This document shows positions 33,758-37,419 of a stretch of 37,419 nt of DNA, piece after piece. The first letter of the stretch is position 1. The number at the start of each line of letters is the position of its first letter. Position numbers and translations under genes: made by a program. This DNA is from Kineosporia sp. A_224 (GTDB lineage: Bacteria > Actinomycetota > Actinomycetes > Actinomycetales > Kineosporiaceae), in NCBI RefSeq assembly GCF_002198655.1, contig NZ_MWLN01000121.1, positions 1 to 37,419 on the forward strand, in the 5' to 3' direction. The notes below the pieces were generated by a model. It was given only the letters and a program-made list of their open reading frames with translations. It was not told the origin of the DNA and ran no database searches.

Positions 33758-36024
33758 CCGCGCACCCGTCGAGCCCTGTCCCTGCGCCCCGCAACCCACA
33801 CGAGCCGCACGACGCCGACGAGAGGACACCGGACATGGACGCCGACCTCACCACCACCCCGGACACGGACACTGTGACCGGGCCGGACACGGACAGGACG
33901 TCCGGACCGGACATGGCTGCGGGTACGGACACCTCGCCGGACACGCTCGACGACCTGGACGCGGACACGGGTGCGGACATGACGTCCGCGGGGTCGCGCG
34001 GCCGGACCGGCCGGGATGTGCCGTCCGTGGTGCCGGGGTGGCTGCGTGATCGGGAGGCCGTCACGGGCCTGGTCCGGGAGAAGGTGCACCGCACCGCGCG
34101 GCTGTCCGTGTTCCACGCGGTGCGGGTGCCGCTGTACTGGCTGCGGGTCGCGCAGTGGTCCCCGCGGGGCCTGGCCCGCGGCACGCGCGCGGTCTACGAC
34201 TGGGTCACCGACACCCGCAGCCGGGCCGTGCTGCGGTCGCTGGCCGGACTGTCGTCGATCGGGGCGCAGGAGGGCACGGCGTACCGGAACGTTCAGGAGG
34301 CGTGGCGGGAGCGGGTCCGGCTCCGGCTCATCGTGTCCGGCGTCGCCGGCCTCGTCCTGTCCGCGGCCGTGGCGGTCGGGGTGATGTCCGCGACGACCCA
34401 GGTCAGGGCGCTCGTCGCCCTCGTGCTGGTGTCCGTGCTCGGGTGGGCCGGGCGCCCGGACGGCGCCGCCCCGGTCGTGTCCGCGGCCGGGAACGCGGCC
34501 GGAACCCCGCGCCTGGACACCGCGCTGATCGCGTCCGCGCTGGACGCCCTCGGGATCGCCGCCCTGACCCGGGGCCTGAAGGAGGAGGGCCTGACCGCGG
34601 TGTCGCCGATCCACCGGGACGGCCCGGGGTGGCGGGTCGACCTCGACCTGCCACGGGGTGTCCCGGCGGGTGACGTCATCGAGCGCCGCGACCGGCTCGC
34701 CGCCGGCCTGCGCCGCCCGCTGGCGTGTGTGTGGCCGGACGCCGACCCCGACGCCCACGAGGCCCGCCTGCGGCTGTGGGTGGGGGACCGGCCGCTGTCC
34801 AAGGCCAAGCCCAAGCCCTGGCCGCTCGCGCAGCGGGGAGCGGTGGATCTGTTCGCGCCGTTCCCGATCGGCACCGACCCCCGGGGTCGGGCCGTCACTT
34901 TGACGCTGATGTTCGCGTCCATGCTCGTCGGTGCGGTGCCGCGGATGGGTAAGACGTTCACGCTGCGGCTGTTCCTGCTCGCCGCCGCCCTCGATGTCCG
35001 GGCCGAGCTGCACGTGTACGACCTCAAGGGCGGCGCCGACCTGCGCCCCCTCGGCACGGTCGCGCACCGGTTCCGGATCGGTGACGACACCGAGGACCTG
35101 GCCTACCTCGCCGCCGACATCGCCGACGTCAAGGCCGACATGACCCGCCGCTACAAGACCATCCGGTCCCTGCCGGAGAAGATCTGCCCCGAAGGCAAGG
35201 TCACCCCCACGCTCGCGGCGCAGAAGCGGTTCGGGCTGCACCCCGTCGTCGTGGCGATCGACGAGTGCCAGATCGGGTTCGAGGACCCCGAGTACGGCAA
35301 GCAGATCGAGGCCGACATCACCGACCTGGTCAAGCGCGGCCCCGCCGTCGGGATCATCGTGCTGCTCGCCACCCAGCGCCCCGACGCCAAGTCCATCCCC
35401 ACCGGCATCTCCGCGAACGCCGTCCTGCGGTTCTGCCTCAAAGTCATGGGCCACACCGCCAACGACCTCGTCCTCGGGACCGGCGCCTACAAGGCTGGCA
35501 TCCGAGCCACCATGTTCGCCCGCTCCGACCGCGGCACCGGCTACCTCATCGGCGAGGGCGACGAGCCGGCCATCGTGCAGACGTCGTACGTGGACGCCAC
35601 CACCGCCAAGACGGTGGCCGCCCGGGCCCGGGCCGCGCGGCTGGCCGCCGGCACCCTCACGGGGTACGCCGCCGACCTGGACGCCACCCCCGACGTCGAC
35701 GACGCCCCGACCCTGCTCGACGACCTCGCCGCCGTCATGAACCCCGCCGAGCCCAAGGTCTGGAGTGAGGACCTGATCGCCCGGCTCGTCGACCTTCGCC
35801 CCGCCACGTACACCGGGTGGACGCCGGCCGACCTCGGCAACAACGCCGCCGCCTACGGCATCCGCACCGTCCAGATCGGCCGCCGCGACAGCGCGGGGAA
35901 GGTCATCAACCGGCGAGGCCTGGCCCTGCCGGACGTCCTGTCGGCCCAGCGCGACCGGACCACCGAGCACGCCCAGGACGTCGAGCCGGGGTCGACGGAG
36001 AGTGACCAGGACAAGGCCGCCTAG
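33754..36024 (+). CDS. FtsK/SpoIIIE-type DNA translocase for conjugative transfer (TraSA/TraB-like)
   Basis: 756 residues from the GTG at 33754 (GTGA overlap). Parts in order: a disordered Asp/Thr/Pro-rich head with repeated PDTD/GPDT motifs (about 27-80); two membrane helices (about 191-210 and 217-232); motor domain with Walker A GAVPRMGKT at 393-401 and Walker B VVVAIDE at 498-504, plus ATQRPDAKSIPTGISAN; and a C-terminal winged helix (about 670-735, VDLRPATYTGWTPADLGNN). In the TraB family a membrane-bound hexamer moves double-stranded DNA between cells after its winged helix recognises 8-bp repeats at clt. A terminator hairpin follows, and repeats fitting clt start 115 bp downstream. Confidence 0.93.
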   Translation: MTAHPSSPVPAPRNPHEPHDADERTPDMDADLTTTPDTDTVTGPDTDRTSGPDMAAGTDTSPDTLDDLDADTGADMTSAGSRGRTGRDVPSVVPGWLRDREAVTGLVREKVHRTARLSVFHAVRVPLYWLRVAQWSPRGLARGTRAVYDWVTDTRSRAVLRSLAGLSSIGAQEGTAYRNVQEAWRERVRLRLIVSGVAGLVLSAAVAVGVMSATTQVRALVALVLVSVLGWAGRPDGAAPVVSAAGNAAGTPRLDTALIASALDALGIAALTRGLKEEGLTAVSPIHRDGPGWRVDLDLPRGVPAGDVIERRDRLAAGLRRPLACVWPDADPDAHEARLRLWVGDRPLSKAKPKPWPLAQRGAVDLFAPFPIGTDPRGRAVTLTLMFASMLVGAVPRMGKTFTLRLFLLAAALDVRAELHVYDLKGGADLRPLGTVAHRFRIGDDTEDLAYLAADIADVKADMTRRYKTIRSLPEKICPEGKVTPTLAAQKRFGLHPVVVAIDECQIGFEDPEYGKQIEADITDLVKRGPAVGIIVLLATQRPDAKSIPTGISANAVLRFCLKVMGHTANDLVLGTGAYKAGIRATMFARSDRGTGYLIGEGDEPAIVQTSYVDATTAKTVAARARAARLAAGTLTGYAADLDATPDVDDAPTLLDDLAAVMNPAEPKVWSEDLIARLVDLRPATYTGWTPADLGNNAAAYGIRTVQIGRRDSAGKVINRRGLALPDVLSAQRDRTTEHAQDVEPGSTESDQDKAA

Positions 36025-36041
36025 CCGCCGCGCTCGGGGGA

Positions 36042-36079
36042 CTGGTCGGGGTCGAAACGGGGGGTAAGACCCCGACCAG
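36042..36079 (+). terminator. Terminator of the transfer operon
   Basis: CTGGTCGGGGTC at 36042-36053 pairs perfectly with 36068-36079 around a 14-base loop, starting 18 bases after the translocase stop. Confidence 0.65.
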
Positions 36080-36138
36080 CCGGCCCGAACGCTACACGAC
36101 GAAGTGTCAACGTCCGGGCCCGATGCCCGGCACCGCCC

Positions 36139-36297
36139 GCTAACGCTAGCGACCCCGCTAGCACCCCCCGCTAACGCCACCCCACCAGCGCTAACACCCC
36201 GTCAGGGGCCATCTGCTAGCGGCCCGCGGACAGCCCTCTGCAAGCACAAACCCGCAGGTCAGCGAACCGGCGAGTATCCCGCCCGACCACTGCTAAC
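36139..36297. repeat. Seven GCTARC repeats: candidate clt or replication origin
   Basis: GCTARC hexamers, all in one orientation, start at 36139, 36145, 36157, 36170, 36190, 36215 and 36292; several extend to CGCTARCRCC. They fill the 394-bp non-coding space between the translocase and the prim-pol gene. TraB-type clt loci carry irregularly spaced 8-bp direct repeats next to traB; iterons of an origin look similar. The core TGCTAG / CTAGCA also occurs in the two regulator operators at 31248 and 31324. Nothing else is evident in 36080-36418 apart from a good GGAGGAAG ribosome-binding site before the next gene. Confidence 0.7.
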
Positions 36298-36418
36298 ACC
36301 CCGCTCCTTCGACCGTGCGCCGACCGCCACGGGCTCCATCCCGCACACCCACAACACCCGTAGCGCCGCCCGTCCTGCCTGCCCCAAGAGATCACTGACT
36401 GTCACGGAGGAAGACCCG

Positions 36419-37419
36419 ATGAGCACCCCCGACCCGACCTCGGACCCGTACGACGAGGCCGTCCGTGTCGCCCTCGCTCACGCCGGGCGCGGCTGGCACG
36501 TGTTCCCCCTCGTCCCGGGACACAAGCGGCCCGCGGTCACCCGCTGGCAGGAACGGGCCACCCTCGACCCCGCCCGGATCGAGCGCTGCTGGTCCAGCCG
36601 CACCGCCGCCGGCCCGTACGGGGTCGGCATAGCGACCGGCCCCTCCAGGCTCGTCGTCGTCGACCTCGACACCCCCAAGCCCAACACCGTCCTGCCCGAC
36701 CCGTGGCGGACGCCCGGAGTCGTCGACGGCGCCGACGTCCTCGCCGCCCTGGCCGACCGCGCCGGCCACCCCGACCCCGCCGCCCTCGGTACCTACTCGG
36801 TCCTCACCCCGTCGGGTGGGACGCACTTGTACTTCGCTGCCCCCGGCCAAGCCCCACTCCTCGATGAGCCGGCCGCCCGACCGCTCGGCAACACCGCCGG
36901 CGTTCTCGGCCCGCTCGTCGACACCCGCGCGGCCGGTGGCTACGTCGTCGCCCCACCCACCCGACTCGACCCCGGCACTCGGCACGGCAGCGACGACCGG
37001 GGCGAGAGCCGAGCGCGGTACATCGTCGAGGACCAGGCCTCGCCCGTCCTGCCGCTACCGGGCTGGCTCGTCGCGCGGCTACGGCCCGACCCGCTGCCCG
37101 CAGCGGCGTCGGTCGTGGTGCGGCTCGCCGCACCGCTCTCCGCAGGCCCCGACGACCGGGCCGCCCGGTACGTGCGGGCCGCCCTGGATCGGACCCTGTC
37201 CGCCGTCCTCGAGGCGGCCCCCGGCACCCGCAATCGGACCTTGTTCGGTGCCGCCGTGTCCCTCGGCCGGCTCGTCGCCGGCGAGGCCCTCGACGAGGCC
37301 GAGACACGCGCAGCGCTCATCACCGCCGGGACCGCCATCGGCCTCGACCAGCGCGAAGCCACCGCCACCGTCCGCTCCGGCCTCAGGACCGGAGCCCACC
37401 ACCCCCGCACCATCCCCAC
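36419..37419 (+). CDS. Bifunctional primase/polymerase replication protein, 5' part
   Basis: Open from the ATG at 36419 (CGGAGGAAG site) to the window edge, 333 residues so far. Visible prim-pol motifs: a start like ALAHAGRGWHVFPLVPGHKRP; GVGIATGPSRLVVVDLD carrying the metal-binding Asp pair; LTPSGGTHLYF with the conserved SGGxH; and VDTRAAGGYVVAPPT. A helical segment follows (about 230-330). AICE replication proteins fall into RepSA, RepAM and prim-pol (RepPP) types; this is the last. It would start rolling-circle-like or theta replication of the excised circle. The missing 3' part probably carries a helicase or further domain. Confidence 0.88.
   Translation, partial: MSTPDPTSDPYDEAVRVALAHAGRGWHVFPLVPGHKRPAVTRWQERATLDPARIERCWSSRTAAGPYGVGIATGPSRLVVVDLDTPKPNTVLPDPWRTPGVVDGADVLAALADRAGHPDPAALGTYSVLTPSGGTHLYFAAPGQAPLLDEPAARPLGNTAGVLGPLVDTRAAGGYVVAPPTRLDPGTRHGSDDRGESRARYIVEDQASPVLPLPGWLVARLRPDPLPAAASVVVRLAAPLSAGPDDRAARYVRAALDRTLSAVLEAAPGTRNRTLFGAAVSLGRLVAGEALDEAETRAALITAGTAIGLDQREATATVRSGLRTGAHHPRTIP

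Noticed and set aside
33259-36180. A 973-codon minus-strand open frame
   Set aside because: Antisense to the DUF2637 and translocase genes; low-complexity composition and no recognisable domain.
36392-36985. 197-codon minus-strand frame at the right edge
   Set aside because: Antisense to the prim-pol gene, whose plus-strand frame shows all expected motifs.

Overview
This is a high-GC actinobacterial chromosome segment. Base composition, GTG starts, leaderless promoters and the recR / DUF5063 / aspartokinase / asd order all point that way. Micrococcales-like is my inference; I cannot name the species. The left three quarters (1 to about 27930) is ordinary chromosome. The right quarter (about 27932 to the window edge) is the left part of an integrated actinomycete integrative and conjugative element (AICE).

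Region 1, 1-5997: the 3' tail of a probable dnaX, a serine hydrolase, a divergent Baeyer-Villiger monooxygenase, and a translationally coupled nitroreductase / acyl-CoA ligase / TetR set. This looks like a small catabolic locus for a ketone or carboxylic acid, placed between dnaX and recR where many actinobacteria have ybaB. Region 2, 6025-17244: three 22-bp tandem repeats, recR and DUF5063 (overlapping), a 1231-residue protein built like soluble adenylyl cyclase (two cyclase domains, NTPase, TPR), a repeat-rich spacer, a VOC protein, a perfect palindromic terminator, an ABC-2 exporter on the minus strand, then aspartokinase (with an internal beta-subunit start) and asd. Region 3, 17255-25960: a HAD phosphatase; a promoter with three TGAAC-N2-GTTCA operators driving two membrane proteins, a DCC thiol-oxidoreductase-like protein and a TetR regulator; a Trp/Pro-rich membrane protein; a GMC oxidoreductase; an S9 peptidase; an alpha/beta hydrolase. 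Region 4, 25961-27930: a long structured non-coding stretch, then a small acidic protein coupled to a CHAP-domain cell-wall hydrolase, then hairpin repeats.

Region 5, 27932-37419: the 3' 45 bases of a tRNA-Pro(CGG) gene, minus strand, broken exactly at the anticodon loop, form the left attachment site. To its right come an IS630-type transposase scrap, a lower-GC cargo pair (secreted metzincin protease plus a membrane-anchored partner), a minus-strand GntR/P-loop-kinase fusion in the position of a KorSA-type repressor, and a rightward operon whose genes mostly overlap by GTGA: DUF6284-like protein, two small AICE proteins, a spread-like membrane protein with a C-terminal HTH, and a TraSA/TraB-type FtsK translocase. 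Then come a terminator, a 394-bp spacer with seven GCTARC repeats, and the start of a prim-pol replication protein that runs off the edge. Integrase, excisionase and the intact tRNA-Pro should lie beyond the right edge.

The most interesting points are the GntR-kinase fusion with its matching CTAGCA/TGCTAG operators, the related GCTARC repeats between tra and rep (candidate clt or origin), the protease cargo, the sAC-like protein with one complementary catalytic site, and the triple-operator membrane/DCC operon.
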